A stretch of DNA of 64,000 bases from Rhyacophila brunnea (taxonomy: Eukaryota; Arthropoda; Insecta; Trichoptera; Rhyacophilidae): the NCBI GenBank assembly GCA_022495005.1, contig JAGYXB010000440.1, forward strand, positions 1,736,001 to 1,800,000. Direction: 5' to 3'. Every line of letters begins with the position of its first letter. Position 1 is the stretch's first letter. Shown piece after piece: positions 11,173-22,760 of this stretch. A program made the position numbers and the translations under genes. The notes beneath the pieces were generated by a model. That model saw only the letters and a list, made by a program, of their open reading frames with translations. It searched no databases and had not been told where the DNA came from.

Positions 11173-11945
11173 CTTATGTGTAGGATTTTAGTTTCGCCCA
11201 TACTTAATTCACACAAATAGAAAGTCGCAAATTAATTACAAAGTATGCTTCCTAGATTCCTAGCTCAAATGTGTATTTTGAGAAAAATGGGTACTTACAT
11301 AAATGGCATTATAAAAAGAGAATTCTCTCGTATACTTAGTATATTTCTTCTGATTAACACTAACCAAACTGCGGTATGTTTCCATTTCACGGTCAGCTCT
11401 TGTCAAAATCCATTAGGGTTGACTTCCTTCTCGAAATAGCACCGGATTATTCAGCTTAGCCACATCTCCTGAAAGCCAAGAGAACTTACACATTTTGTGG
11501 GACGTTAACTACCCAACTTTCATTAGAGTTTTGGTCGGATAAATCATTATTACTGAGGAATTCTAGTAGAGACTTAATATTTGTTGGCTTTCTACGTAAG
11601 CACCTACATTCGAAGAATAATACCTAATACCTATATAATGAATATGTAATAAAACGTAGTAAATTATCTATTTATATATTACTCAAGCGGTTAAATATTT
11701 CAGTTTCGGACCATGTCTGTTGGTTTAGATATTTTCATATGTGATCAACGTGAGTATATAATATATATATATATATATATATATTAAACTCTACAAAATT
11801 TTGTTTTAGTCAACAGGTATTTCGATAAATGATATGAATATTAACTGATATGTCTACTATGGAGGATACACGGTACAAAAGACGAAACAGTAGGTAATTC
11901 ACTGCATATAATTTTGTAGATTTTCTTGTATAGTTCATAAGAGGT
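11173..11945. repeat. (TA)n microsatellite in anonymous DNA
   Basis: The only distinct feature is an uninterrupted alternating TA tract at about 11759-11785. The rest is AT-rich sequence without supported genes. Confidence 0.6.
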
Positions 11946-13230
11946 CAGTGGCGAAGGGTGACTTTTGAAAAGAGGTAGGCTGTTTTTAAATTTTTACAAA
12001 AGGATTAATCGATGTTTGATCATATTATTTATTATCAATAACTTTTTCTTCAAATTTATTATTATTTATTATTGGGTTACTGAACCTAGCATAATTAAAC
12101 CTACTTAACAAATTATTATTAAAGTGTATTTATATACATAGTTTAATTCATAATAATATATCACAAATTGGATGGTAGGTACATAATATTTACTACACAT
12201 AAAAAATGTTTTTCCAGATAGAAATATGAATGCGTAATAATTATAACTATCTATTCAATGAGGAAAGATGTCTAGAAACTATCAACTTTCTGATTTCTCA
12301 GTCTCCATATTAATTTTTAAAAACTTTAAAAAAAATATATATATATACATATTATAGGTAGGTACATTGATAACTGATAACTGGTCGGTAATATACTTTA
12401 TGGCTTTATTGTGATAATTAGTTGTATTATAATATGCCTATTAGCATGGCCCCCGCATCCTGAAGCGGGCCCCCAGGCTAGGACGTTTGGCGGGGCCCCC
12501 TACCTATCGCTAAGGGTAAAGGCAGTGTGACGCGCTACAGTAGCGTTTTCCATGGTGTACGCGGTAAAATTAAGGTGTATTTTTAGCGATTTTTTGTATT
12601 TTTAATATGTACATCTATTTAAATTGTGGAGTTGTCGAGTATCGGCACACAGTTAAAAATTGCATCCTACAATCATATATTTTAATTAAGTATTGAATTA
12701 AAACAGCGCCTGACTTTTTTTTACTAATAGAGCAAATTTGTGGTCTGTGTTTATCTCGGTGTCTGTCGCTTATCGGTCGACTCGTCACGCCGGGCCCTTC
12801 CTGTGTCCGGGCCCCTAGGCTAGAGCCCTGTCAGCCCCCCTTGTGGGGGGGGGGGCATGCCTATTAGAAAAAGGTAAACTATACTTTATAAAAGAAATAG
12901 AAATCTATTATATTTATTATGGTTTGGCTATGGCAGGGTTTAATGAATTTAAAAAAACTAACCAACACCATCTCTAATAATAATATGTATTCTTAATTCA
13001 ACGAAAACAAATAAGTATGACTGAAAAAGTGTGCACTATTTTTGACGGATCGCCCATTGCATATTATGATGGTTTGGTTAGGCAGGGTTTAATTAAATTT
13101 CAAAAAACTAACCTACACTTTCTGTAAATCGTAGTCTTGGTTCAATGAAAACATATACGTATGACTGATAAAAATTAGTATGCACTATTTATGTCGGATC
13201 TTAACAGCCTACCTCTACCCTTCGCCACTG
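11946..13230. mobile_element. Family A-type hAT, copy 3, carrying a family C insertion
   Basis: The left end is CAGTGGCGAAGGGTGACTTT and the right end TCTACCCTTCGCCACTG. The right third matches family A (GCAGGGTTTAATTAAATTT, CGTATGACTGAT, TATGTCGGATCTTAACAGCC). The octamers outside the ends do not match, so either one end has been replaced or the element is a recombinant. A 415-bp family C element sits inside at 12445-12859. Confidence 0.6.
12445..12859 (+). mobile_element. MITE family C, copy 2, exact 8-bp TSD
   Basis: The best preserved C copy. It starts CATGGCCCCCGCATCCTGAA and ends with a G run then CATG, so the terminal inverted repeat is CATGSCCCC. The octamer CCTATTAG lies on both sides (12437-12444, 12860-12867), as expected of a hAT transposase product. 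The ends are strikingly GC-rich and the middle AT-rich, with TAGCGTTTTCCATGG and TTGTCGAGTATCGGCACAC shared with other copies. No coding capacity. Its host is a family A element, so C moved after A here. Confidence 0.85.
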
Positions 13231-13784
13231 GTATCTATCTACATAAACCTTGACCTCGAAATTTCTTGAAATAATGATAAACCCTACCTACTTACGATGG
13301 TATCGTTACGCAATCTGCAATCATAAAAATTATACAAAACAGGAGAAAGTCTAATAATTACGTCATTCATTATGTTAGGTATTAATAAAATAAACAAAAT
13401 ATTTTTAGCATATTATCCAATAAAACTTCAATATGTTTATTCCACTTATCGTTATTGTAAATCAGTGGCGTATATTTTTATCTATCAGTAATAAAAATGT
13501 CATTGAATTTTGATTTTTAATTCCATGCGCACAGATAAAACATAATGATAAAAATGATTACAACTTAGACACGCTATGATAACGCGTGATAAAATAAATA
13601 TCGCCATTCAACAGTAGCGATATAAAACATTTAATTGCCACAAAATTTACATGATTTGATTATATTATTAGTTATTACATTATTGACCATTTGTATTCCA
13701 ATTTATTGCCCTTTTCATAGTTGGCACAACTGACTTTTATTATTCTTTTCAATACCCGTCATGTCTTCACAATCATATTTGCGT

Positions 13785-13925
13785 ATATACATTGCCGACT
13801 GAAGTAGAAAGCCGATACATTCTCAACGACTGGTACTACTTTTTCCGCCTCTCCCGTTGTTGTCTATGTATGAACATTCATTGCCTGTCATTGTTCTATA
13901 GAGTGCTCATACTGACGCGTCTGTA
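13785..13925 (+). repeat. Dispersed repeat D, copy 1 (truncated)
   Basis: Begins at ATTGCCGACTGAAGTAGAAA and shares GCCGATACATTC, CAACGACTGGT and TTGTTCTATAGAGTGCTCAT with copies at 14131-14700 and 39683-40195. It stops after CTGACGCGTCTGT, where the other copies continue. No TIR or coding sequence is seen. Confidence 0.65.
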
Positions 13926-14130
13926 CATAATATATTTATTGTATTTTAGCGATAACCTTTATGAGTTAGTATAAATCTTGCAAACAGCAACATGATAGTG
14001 GACTCATGTCTAACTCAGACTCGAGACTATCTTAACCTCTCCCTCAAATCACCTAACTTGGCCTATGCCCTATATAATAAATAAGAAATAGTTTTAAGTA
14101 AGTATAAACAAAACAGAGAGTTGGAGCAGA

Positions 14131-14700
14131 CCATTGCCGACTCAAGTAGAAAGCCGATACATTCACAACGACTGGTCCTACTTTTTCCGCCCCTCTCGTT
14201 GTTGTCTATGTATGATCTGTAATTGCATGTCATTGTTCTATAGAGTGCTCATACTGACGCGTCTGTCGTGTTCACACAGGGAATGGTTTGATTTGAATAG
14301 ATAAGTTACATGATAAATAATACACTAGCGTGAACACACCTTCTACAAATTTAATGCATAGATCAATGCTACATATTGTTTGAAAATCGATATTACCACC
14401 GGTTTTTGTGTGAAGGACTAGTCTGACTTTGACAGCTGATGAATAACAGGAATGTATATTATTTATTAATAACACCGATAGTCAATATATTTGATTTGAG
14501 ATTTTTTTATAATTCAATTTGAAACGAGAAACGGCGAATCAATATGTCAAGCAATCTGGGATCTGATTTTGACAGCTGAAAAGTGGACCACTCGTTGCTT
14601 GTGCAAAAAGTTATGCTCAGGCTTTATTAATCTAAAGATGGCGGTGGCATATACCGTGGAATAACGATCGTTAGCCGCTGCTCGAAAATGTGTCGAGTGC
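14131..14700 (+). repeat. Dispersed repeat D, copy 2 (long)
   Basis: Same start as copy 1, then CGTGTTCACACAGGGAATGG, ATGCATAGATCAATGCTACA and ATGTCAAGCAATCTGGGATC. It ends near CTTTATTAATCTAAAGATGG. It runs parallel to copy 3 over more than 500 bp, so this is a real family rather than chance. Its class is unknown. The two local copies are only about 350 bp apart in the same orientation. Confidence 0.7.
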
Positions 14701-15285
14701 AATCTTTCAAAATATATTAAGAGCATGATTCAATTTGTAAAGATTGTTTTTAGTTATTATTAAAATGTTGTTTATAAGTTCTTTGGAAGGTCGTCACATA
14801 ACAATTTTTGATAAAATCATAGTTTTGTGGGAAATATAGATGTGTATAACTTGAATTCCTTTATGTTTATATCGATTTGAGCTTCAGTATTGTGATTGCA
14901 TCAAAACTCGATTCGTTACAAATAAAAAAGACATAAGTACCTACACTTCTCTTTGTTTTTTTTATAAAAATCGATGTTTTTATAATTTACAAAAAATGCG
15001 CTAAAACTAAAGATACATTTTTCAAAAATCTTTGTGTCGTCTTTTAAAAAATATAATCATGATAATGTAAATATATTCATATAATACAATGTACCTAGTA
15101 ACAAAACTCTGACTTTCAATAAAAACACATTTTATATATTTTTTTGATTAAAATTAAAAAAAAAAAAGTATTTTTAATGTTTTTAGATGCTTATTGATTA
15201 GGTATTTAAAATGCAATCTATTAGTAAAATGTATAAAATTGCAGTTTTCGCTAATGCGACGATCATAGTCGCAGCCATGACCTAT
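14701..15285. other. No recognised feature
   Basis: AT-rich DNA with an A-rich run near 15148-15168. No gene can be supported. Confidence 0.4.
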
Positions 15286-15614
15286 TTTGGGTAAAAGCTG
15301 TTTCCTCATGTCAGGCTCACCAGGCACCAATGGCGAGGCTGTGCGGCTGATCAATGCACCTAGAGATATAAACATTTTAGCGATGCATTATGTATTCTGT
15401 TTTTTAAATGCTATTTTATTGTTTAATTTGTATTGTGAATTATTGTTGTTTTTTTATTTTATTTCTTTTCTATAAAATTATTTTTCTCTTCCTTGTTTTT
15501 TCTCTTGTTGATTTACTTGTACTTTTTATTCTAAATGTCATGTTGTGAACGTCTTGAATTAATAATTTGTTATGTGCTCAACGTGTCTTTTTGAAATAAA
15601 TAAATAAATAAATT
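15286..15614 (+). other. Possible LINE 3' end with (AAAT)n tail
   Basis: A T-rich tract, then TGTCATGTTGTGAACGTCTT, and an end in AATAAATAAATAAATAAATT (15595-15614). The wording is similar to about 46505-46540 (TCACGTCATGCTGTGCATGTC). The (AAAT)n tail suggests the 3' UTR of a non-LTR element. An upstream open stretch (SGSPGTNGEAVRLINAPRD) is not one I recognise. Confidence 0.35.
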
Positions 15615-16260
15615 TCGATGTTAATCAACCACAAAACATTAAATAATTATCGTTCTTCAATGTTTGTTCTTGTTAAACCAATAGGTACATACTCAAAAAT
15701 ATGATTTTAAATGCCTCTTCATGTGCATTCTTTTTTTGAAAAAATTTATCAGTTGTTTGTCACAAATGGCAATAAGCCAATTTTCTTACCTTGTTTGACA
15801 TATTTTTGTCGATGACAATCATTTGCAACACTTCTACATTAATAAATTAACGATTAACCCACAACTTGATATTGTGTAATATTATAATTTATAAATTAGA
15901 AACATAAAGAGTTAAAAGAAACTCCGGTTTTCAATACTACAGAAGCGTTCTCAATTAGGTTTTTAACAAAACAAATTTATTACACCTTGTCACATCAACA
16001 AATCTGTTTTGACAATCGAGCTATAAAATAAAACTCACAAAGAACATAACGAGAAGTTGTTAATATAATATTATAATATCAATTTACTTCTTCATGAGAG
16101 GTGTTCGCCTACACTTCGTGTCAGCGGAGGCCAATCCTTTGTTGCGCCTACCTTTCCACAAATTTGAATATTAACCGTTAAGTATTTATCATAATTTAAA
16201 ATACATATTTAATTATTTAAAATAACTGGCTAAGCCTATGTACCAATCTACTTTTCAAAA
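15615..16260. other. No recognised feature
   Basis: AT-rich DNA without supported genes. A somewhat GC-richer patch at 16095-16160 has no recognisable content. Confidence 0.4.
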
Positions 16261-16267
16261 GAAACTT

Positions 16268-16490
16268 TTGGTACTGTTCGGTTATACGGAATACAGCGGA
16301 AAACGCATTTTGAAAATAGCCGTTAAACAGGATTATTTGTTAGGTTAACCTAACCAAACCTAACCTAACCTAACCTAACCTAACCCAATCTAACCTAACC
16401 TAAACTAACCCAAACTAACAAATAATCCAGTTTATCGGCTATTTTTAAAATGCGTTTTCCGCTGTATTTCGTATAACCGAACAGTACCAA
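16268..16490. repeat. Fold-back repeat with telomere-like TTAGG/CCTAA apex
   Basis: The arms TTGGTACTGTTCGGTTATAC and its reverse complement (ending 16490) extend inward through CAGCGGAAAACGCATTTT and AAATAGCCG. At the centre, TTGTTAGGTTAACCTAACC turns into a run of CCTAA pentamers (about 16345-16425), with variants CCAAT and CCAAA. The core (AAAATAGCCG, GGATTATTTGTTAGG) is shared with family G. The insect telomere repeat is TTAGG, so this is an interstitial telomere-like tract inside a mobile-looking repeat. No TSD was found. Confidence 0.75.
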
Positions 16491-16543
16491 ACTTTTTACT
16501 AATACAGATGTATTCGGCGGCACCGCGTTGTATAAATATGATC

Positions 16544-17385
16544 CACTTGACAAGATAAACATATACCCGTGTCCGGAAACTTGTACATATACAGTTCGCC
16601 GTATCACACTACTAGATGAAAACTAAAAAAAAACAACACTAAATGCTGTATCGGAAATATATGGCCGTATATTAAGAGCGTACTTCAGTGAAACGGCAAA
16701 TAATTTTCAACAGTAGGTGCGACGAAATTTCTCACTAGTCGCCAATCGGAGACGGATAGTCGAGGTATCCGCACGTCGATTTGTGTTGTCATGGCGTCGG
16801 ATGAAAATATTCTTAATTCGTGTAAAGATGACTAAAAAACTTTACGTATGTACTTAAAAAAGAAAACATGTAAATGAATATACTATTATTATTAGTAATA
16901 TAACAATAAACATAACATTAAATGGACGCATGTTGGATTTTTATGACAAATTATATTTCGTTCGGCACGCGTCATTTGCACAATCCGCGCATCGCCTAGC
17001 CACGATCTTTTTAGACCATGCCTCATCTGAAGTATGTATAGCCTTGAAGATCGTCCAACCTCTTTGGGTCGTATAGTACTGACATAAAATTTATGTCTAA
17101 ATAAAACACGGTTCTTGTCGGTTTACACTTTACAGGAAGCCACCAGCAAACAATTTTTGAAAATAGTCGACATACTGGATTGTTTGTTAGGATAGGTTTG
17201 GTTAAGTTTTCATTCTTGAATTCATGAATTTTGCCAAAATCAACTAAGTATGAAAATTTAATTAATGTTCATATTGAATCTAATAAAATTGAGACCGTAT
17301 GTCATCTCCAATAAAAAAGCTCACAGCGAACTGTGCTACGGTGAAATGTTTTACGTAGGTACAATCTACATGTAACCTACTATAC
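16544..17385 (+). repeat. Family G repeat, copy 2, split by MITE H
   Basis: The left part has CCCGTGTCCGGAAACTTG, ACAGTTCGCCGTATCACAC and TATATGGCCGTATATTAA. The right part resumes at GATCGTCCAACC (17048 on), continues ACGGTTCTTGTCGGTTTACAC and GAAAATAGTCGACATACTGG, and ends GCGAACTGTGCTACGGTG near 17345. Its TTAGG array is decayed (GTTAGGATAGGTTTGG). Family H occupies 16676-17043, inserted at the TTAA of GTATATTAA. Confidence 0.65.
16676..17043 (+). mobile_element. TTAA-flanked MITE family H, copy 1
   Basis: Non-autonomous element of about 370 bp between TTAA (16672-16675) and TTGA (17044-17047, a mutated TTAA). Ends are GAGCGTACTTCAGTGAAACGG and, read inward from the right, a GGCTAT...ACTTCAG word, so the TIR is imperfect around TACTTCAG. 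Internal marks are CGTGTAAAGATGACTAAAAA, ACATTAAATGGACGCATGTT and CAATCCGCGCATCGCC. A TTAA duplication is the signature of the piggyBac superfamily; membership is inferred from that alone. Four copies lie in the window. Confidence 0.7.
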
Positions 17386-17399
17386 CAGCTGCAAGATAA

Positions 17400-19425
17400 T
17401 GTTAGAAAATGTTATTGGCTAGGTTGACTTACAACAGGTCGGCATGCTGATTATCAAGCCAAATCGGGGGAAATATTAAAGTTTGTTATAAGAAATTAAA
17501 GCTCTGTGTGGTATCCGAAAACGCTATATTTGACGCAATTCGCCAGATGCATATTTTGCAAATTAAAAAACGGTCAAGATCAAGTTGCGCAAAGGATCGC
17601 ACATGGACAATAATATACGTTGTTATTGCAATCATTAATATTATAGAACCCCACCTCAAGAATCATCATTAAAAAATTGATTCCCATTTAATTTATATTT
17701 TTTGAGAGGATTTGTAGTTTGCCATTCACGTGCCGGTTATAGTGGGCGATTTTTATTACGTCATGATTACTGACAAACTTTAGCTTCACGCGTAAATTTT
17801 TTTTTTATTATACGTAGTTTTAGTATGTGTGACATACTATATGTATTAACCAAGCATAAACCAGGGGATTTGAACATCATCGGTCCCGTTGTTAGACGCA
17901 TTTGTTGAATAATTGATCACTTATAATAATTTAAAACTTAGCAGTAGGTATTTTAATAAATGTATAGAATGGTAGTCACACAACCACCAAGCATGAGAAC
18001 AAAATAATTATTCAAGCCATTATTAAGTAATAAGCACACATTTTTTTAAATAAATCAATACAAAATTGTAATTAACTTTTTCATGAACTATCAAGAACAG
18101 GAAGCGAACTTGGATCATTCACCTGAAAGAATAATTGAGAGTCTCTGCCGGCTGACACCTCACCTCGTCGATTCATTCCGAGAATTGTGATGAAGATAAA
18201 AATCTCAGCTCGGAGGGTTAGTAAAATAAACATTGTTGGTCCCCAGCGATTTCTGGCATACCTGCATCTGTCAACTTGTTTTTTTTCGTCTTCCTCCTCT
18301 ACTGCCGTATGGTTTATATCATTGTTTCGCCACTGAGACACCACCTTTTCAAAATCTTCTACCAGTGCAGTGCGTCAACAATTTACGTTACGTTAGTTAG
18401 ACTATACATTTGATTACAGCTTAGATTAGACTACACTCGATAGTTTATAGTAGGTAATGGATCTGTTTAATAATGCTTTAATTTTCTTTGTATTTTATCA
18501 CTTGGTTTGACACGTATTTAGCTCTGATGGCTAGGGCCGTCTAAAAAGTATTGATACTGATTGGTATCGATATTTTTTTTTTCAATATATCGGTATCGAT
18601 AATTTTTTTCGACCAGCTGTTGAGCCCATCGGACCATCCGACCTGGTCACCACAGAGGCCAATTTTGTTGCACTTAGAAAATTAGTAACGTCATACTGCC
18701 AACGTGAAGATCTATCTCTTCACTTAGAATGTTCGCTAGTTTTGTATTAACTTTTGTTAGAACTACAATTTTTAATAGTGTCTCTACGTGCTCATCTCTC
18801 CCATGGGTGCTCTCAATAACTGAAAGTCATGTTAATTCAGTCAAAGCACATTTGAGTGCATGTTAATCTCAGTCTTGGGTGACTGCTCCTGAGACATTAC
18901 CAGTCATAAAAAAATTATGCTATTCATCCAAACGTAGGGTTCCGTGATATGCTCGATTAAAACCGGGTGTGGTTTGGTAAGGCCATTAACTCCAATGTTT
19001 CGTTCGATATGACGGCCTTACGCATGGCAAAGTTTATTAAAGTATGAGTACTGAAATTTACGTTTTAGGTTTTTTTGTGCGATGAAGATTTTTAAATTTA
19101 GGTACAATCTTTAATAGAGTTATGATGATTCTCGATTAGCTTAGTTTACAAAGGTTGTATCTAATAAATATTAGGTATGTGTATTAACCCTAATATCAAA
19201 AGCTCGTAGTGTTATTTCGATGTTAGACCCGTTCGCACTCATTGTATTATATATATCAAAAAGATTTAATTATGTTTTTCTTTAATATTTACAATTTTTA
19301 ATTATTTTTCCTTCTATTATTTAAAGTATAAAATTCTACTTATGTCATCCAAACATTTTGAAATGCTTGTGGTTGGGAAGTCTGAAATAAATGAGTTAAC
19401 GACTATTTTATTATTACCACGTTTT
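17400..19425. other. Anonymous AT-rich DNA with a decayed element end
   Basis: No gene is supported. At 18533-18620 GGGCCGTCTAAAAAGTATTG is followed by repeated GGTATCGATA words. This resembles the style of hAT ends seen at 26834-27455, but I could not find its partner. The 87-codon minus frame at 18081-18344 has no recognised motif. Confidence 0.35.
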
Positions 19426-19429
19426 TCTT

Positions 19430-19930
19430 AGCTCGTATTCTTGTTTGTCCGGTGATTGTTTATCCAGTACAAATCTTGTAATCGATTTTTAACTAACTTC
19501 CCGACTAGCTAGACATTTGAAACTTTTAGAATTTATCAGAACACGATTCCAATGCATTCTTTTAATATTATTACCCATCTTTAAGTAGAATTGAATTCAT
19601 TTTCAGTTAATTCTGTTTTGTATGAAAAGTTATTTCGGAAGAAATCCGTAATCCAATCCACTATTATTGGTTGCTAAGGGGGTGGTCCTAGCAACTAAAT
19701 TATTAATATATACGTGCGTTACTATGGAAATCAAAATGACATTTCAGTATTCTATATTTGTTTGTTTGTTGTTTGTTTGTTGCAAAATAGCAAAAAAATG
19801 ATTTGTTGACAATTGCCTTATTTGTCCTAAATTATTAATACATAGAATTGTCAAGTTTATATGATTTAACAAAAAATTTAAAAACGTGGTAAGTATATAA
19901 AAAGTTCTTTTTATCTTGTAATTATTTAAA
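19430..19930 (+). repeat. Dispersed repeat K, copy 1
   Basis: Starts near CTCGTATTCTTGTTTGTCCG. It carries AATCGATTTTTAACTAACTT, AACACGATTCCAATGCATTC, AGTTAATTCTGTTTTGTATG and TATTGGTTGCTAAGGGG. It ends with AAAATTTAAAAACGTGGTAA and a TTTTTATCTTGTAATTATTT tail. Copies at 21012-21489 and 36085-36340 run parallel. No coding sequence or TIR is seen; the class is unknown. Confidence 0.7.
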
Positions 19931-20261
19931 TATATTATTTGAGTTGTGACTGTTTTATTTCGAATTTAAATACGTTTTGTAGGCCAATAGAATTGTTTCC
20001 GTTCATATAAGAATAGTCTTTAATAGGCATTGTTAAATATATTTTTTGTTGGTGCTGAGCTGATCAATATAATACTTATATCAAAGTAGGTATTATTTAA
20101 TGATTTTCTTCCAATTGTGAATCGGTCTGATATTTTTAAGTAAATTTTCTTTCGCACAATTAGTATTTTCGTACAAAGTACCGGATGTAATTTCTATTAA
20201 GTACTAATACAGAATTCCTAACAAGTTATATTTAGCAATTTTACGGCTTGTCTATCTATAT

Positions 20262-20668
20262 TGGTTACATGTAAATTGTACGTAAAATATTTCACCGTAG
20301 CACAGTTCGCCGTGAGCTTTCTATCGGAAAGAGATGGAATGACAGTATACTATACGGTCAACATTAATTCAATTTTCTTGAAAAATTCGTGAATTCAAGA
20401 ATGAAAACCTAACCTAACCTACCTTAACCCAACAAATAATCCAGTATATCGGCTATTTTCATAATTTGTATGCCGCTGGATTTCTGTAAACCGACAAGAA
20501 CCGTGCTTTATTTAGAAATGAATTTTATCTCAGTACGATACGACCCAAATAGGTTGAATGGTATTTAATATACGACCATATATTTCCGATACAACATTTC
20601 ACAGTGAAGTGCGATACGGCGTACTGGATACGTACAAATTTCCGAACACGGTCTATACTCTGTCTATA
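20262..20668 (-). repeat. Family G repeat, copy 3
   Basis: A minus-strand copy without large insertions. Reading plus: ACATGTAAATTGTACGTAAA, GTAGCACAGTTCGCCGTGAG, CCTAACCTAACCTACC (the CCTAA array, about 20407-20425), AATCCAGTATATCGGCTATT, then AGGTTGAATGGTATTTAATA and an outer GTATCGCACTTCACTG-like end with TTTCCGAACACGG. This copy shows the uninterrupted joint at which copy 1 holds a LINE and copy 2 holds MITE H. Confidence 0.7.
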
Positions 20669-20939
20669 TTAATAAAAACAAACATTAATATTTTTAACTG
20701 GAAACCGTCCAAGATATTTAGTTTCCCAACATCTGTATCAATAAATCTGGCTGGCCCGCAATAAATAATGACGACTAGACGTGACTTTGTCACATTCACG
20801 ATGTTTTTGTCGTGTTGATCACATCTTCAAATTAAATTATGATTAAAAATTTAAACACACCGTCATTGATGATTCATGCATCGCGAAACCCCGTTAATTA
20901 ATGATAAAATACCACTAGCATCGTCCAAATATCTTGATT

Positions 20940-21003
20940 TTTTTTATTGAATCTCTGAGCTGAGACGCTGGCAATAAGAAATTTTCTTTTCGACTCTTTT
21001 TAC
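20940..21003 (+). repeat. Direct repeat left of K copy 2
   Basis: About 60 bp (TTGAATCTCTGAG, GACGCTGGCAATAAGAA, TTTTCGACTCTTTTTA) recurs at 21489-21545 on the other side of K copy 2. The left copy has an extra CTGAG. It is far longer than any transposon TSD. Confidence 0.7.
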
Positions 21004-21011
21004 AACGTTTT

Positions 21012-21489
21012 TATAAACTCGTATTCTTGTTTGTCCGGTGGTTGTTTATCCAGTACAAATCTTGCAATCGATTTTTTACTAACTTCCCGACTTTGAAACT
21101 TTTAGAATATATCAGAACACGATGCCAATGCATTCTTTTAATACTTTTAGTCATCTTTAAGTAGAATTGAATTCATTTTCAGTTAATTCTGTTTTATATG
21201 AAAAGTTATTTCGAAAGAAATCCGTAAAAAGTAAAACACTATTATTGGTTGCTAAGAGGATGGTCCTAGCAACTAAATTATTAATATACCTATACGTGCG
21301 TTACTATGGAAATCAATATGAAATGTCAAAATGACATCTCAGTATTCTATAATATTTATTCAGTACCTATTTCTATCAAGTACAAAAAAAGTATTTATTA
21401 ATACATAGAATTTTCAAGTTTATATGATTCAACAGAAAATTTAAAAACGTGGTAAGTATAGGTATATTTTTTTTTTATCTTGTAATTAT
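21012..21489 (+). repeat. Dispersed repeat K, copy 2
   Basis: Parallel to copy 1 from CTCGTATTCTTGTTTGTCCG through GGTTGCTAAGAGGATGGTCC to AAAATTTAAAAACGTGGTAA and the TTATCTTGTAATTATT end. It lacks the CTAGCTAGACA word of copy 1. It is flanked by about 60-bp direct repeats. Confidence 0.7.
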
Positions 21490-21545
21490 TTTTTATTGAA
21501 TCTCTGAGACGCTGGCAATAAGAATTTTTTTTTCGACTCTTTTTA
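21489..21545 (+). repeat. Direct repeat right of K copy 2
   Basis: Partner of 20940-21003 (TTGAATCTCTGAGACGCTGG, then CAATAAGAATTTTTTTTTCG). Confidence 0.7.
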
Positions 21546-21549
21546 TATT

Positions 21550-22000
21550 TTAACAGTATATGGTTGTTTATTCATTTAAGGGGTGGGGTGTTACTATTTC
21601 TAGTTGTTCAACTATGTACGAAGTTTAATTTTTGATATGTGGATACATAATTAATTATTGGTAGACAGAACTGTTTATAACGGTTATTTTTTGTATACAC
21701 TTGTACATTGTATTGCATGTTGAGGAAGTATATATTTTTTTATTAAGATAATATTAATTTAGTTATCTAAGTATATGAATTTAATATTTAATAATTTTAT
21801 GTCATTATCGGATAAACACAATATGAGAGGAAGGACTAGTTAATTGAGAGGTTAATTTTGAACTGCTAGATTCAATTGTTTGAAATCGATTGATTAATAA
21901 ATGGTGTTCGAGTGGCGAATACTTAATTATCGTCTGAGTTCGTTACTTATAAATTATATTGATAGATGTTGCTATTAATAGAAGGGGAAAAATCACAGAT
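21550..22000. other. No recognised feature
   Basis: AT-rich DNA without open frames or repeats that I can support. Confidence 0.4.
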
Positions 22001-22004
22001 TATA

Positions 22005-22085
22005 TGACCTCACTGGGAATCAAACTCAGAAGCCCCGGTACGCGAAACTAGGGTATTATGCATTGGAGTACGAATGTCGTCATTA
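22005..22085 (-). other. tRNA-like relic
   Basis: On the minus strand GAGTTTGATTCCC (22015-22027) fits a B box with one change. Upstream CGAAACTAGGG-type words could be an anticodon arm, but stems do not close. The CCTCACTGGG edge resembles the minus-strand relic at 5996-6085. Confidence 0.3.
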
Positions 22086-22380
22086 TATCAGAGATTAGAG
22101 CCCACCTTTCAGCACGCCCGGTCCTGTTTAATATAATAAGCATTAACACTAAAATTCATACACAAATTAAATAATGCTTACCTATCACATTAAAAAACCT
22201 ATCACATTTATTAGTTATCTAAATTTTAGAGTCTTCGATCATTCCATTCCTACCAACGTATTTGTTGATAGATTTTGACCATAATAATAAGTGGACTTCC
22301 GTATTGCATTTTTTAAATATACCCCTCATACTCATTCATCTTATTTAACCTTAAAAATATGAAATTTGCCACTTATTCTC

Positions 22381-22490
22381 TTCTTCATCTTCCAATAAGT
22401 GGGGAATAAGATCACTTACGTAGCGTTTCCAACAATTCCTGTCGCTTGGCAATCTTCACAGCATCTCGTACCTCCGCCAAATACATAATG
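22381..22490 (-). pseudogene. Possible LINE 3' coding tail
   Basis: The minus strand reads RLPSDRNCWKRYVSD followed by LIPHLLEDEE. This has the shape of the last codons of RTE/Proto2-like LINEs (A-DR--W---v) running into a GAAGAAG tail. There is one in-frame stop before the block. No TSD was found. It is short, so the call is tentative. Confidence 0.35.
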
Positions 22491-22760
22491 TGGAATGTTA
22501 GTCATGTTAGTCAGACCAGAAAGAAAAGACCGAGTTAAGTCTCTACTCAGCACGGTGGATGGTTATTAGTTGTGGCATCAGTCCCGTGCGGCTCCGTTAT
22601 AGCAGAGATGTAAAATCTTTTCTTTCAGACACGTTTTAAGGTTCATGGAAGGCGGCCCTGTATATCCACGGCTATACATAAATGACGGGTGGAGATGGGG
22701 AACCTAAAATCAGTTGAACCAAATCCATCCTGTACATTAATTAGATACGAATATAGGCTG

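Noticed and set aside
18533..18620. hAT-like element end (GGGCCGTCTAAAAAGTATTG with GGTATCGATA words)
   Set aside because: The partner end and TSD were not found.
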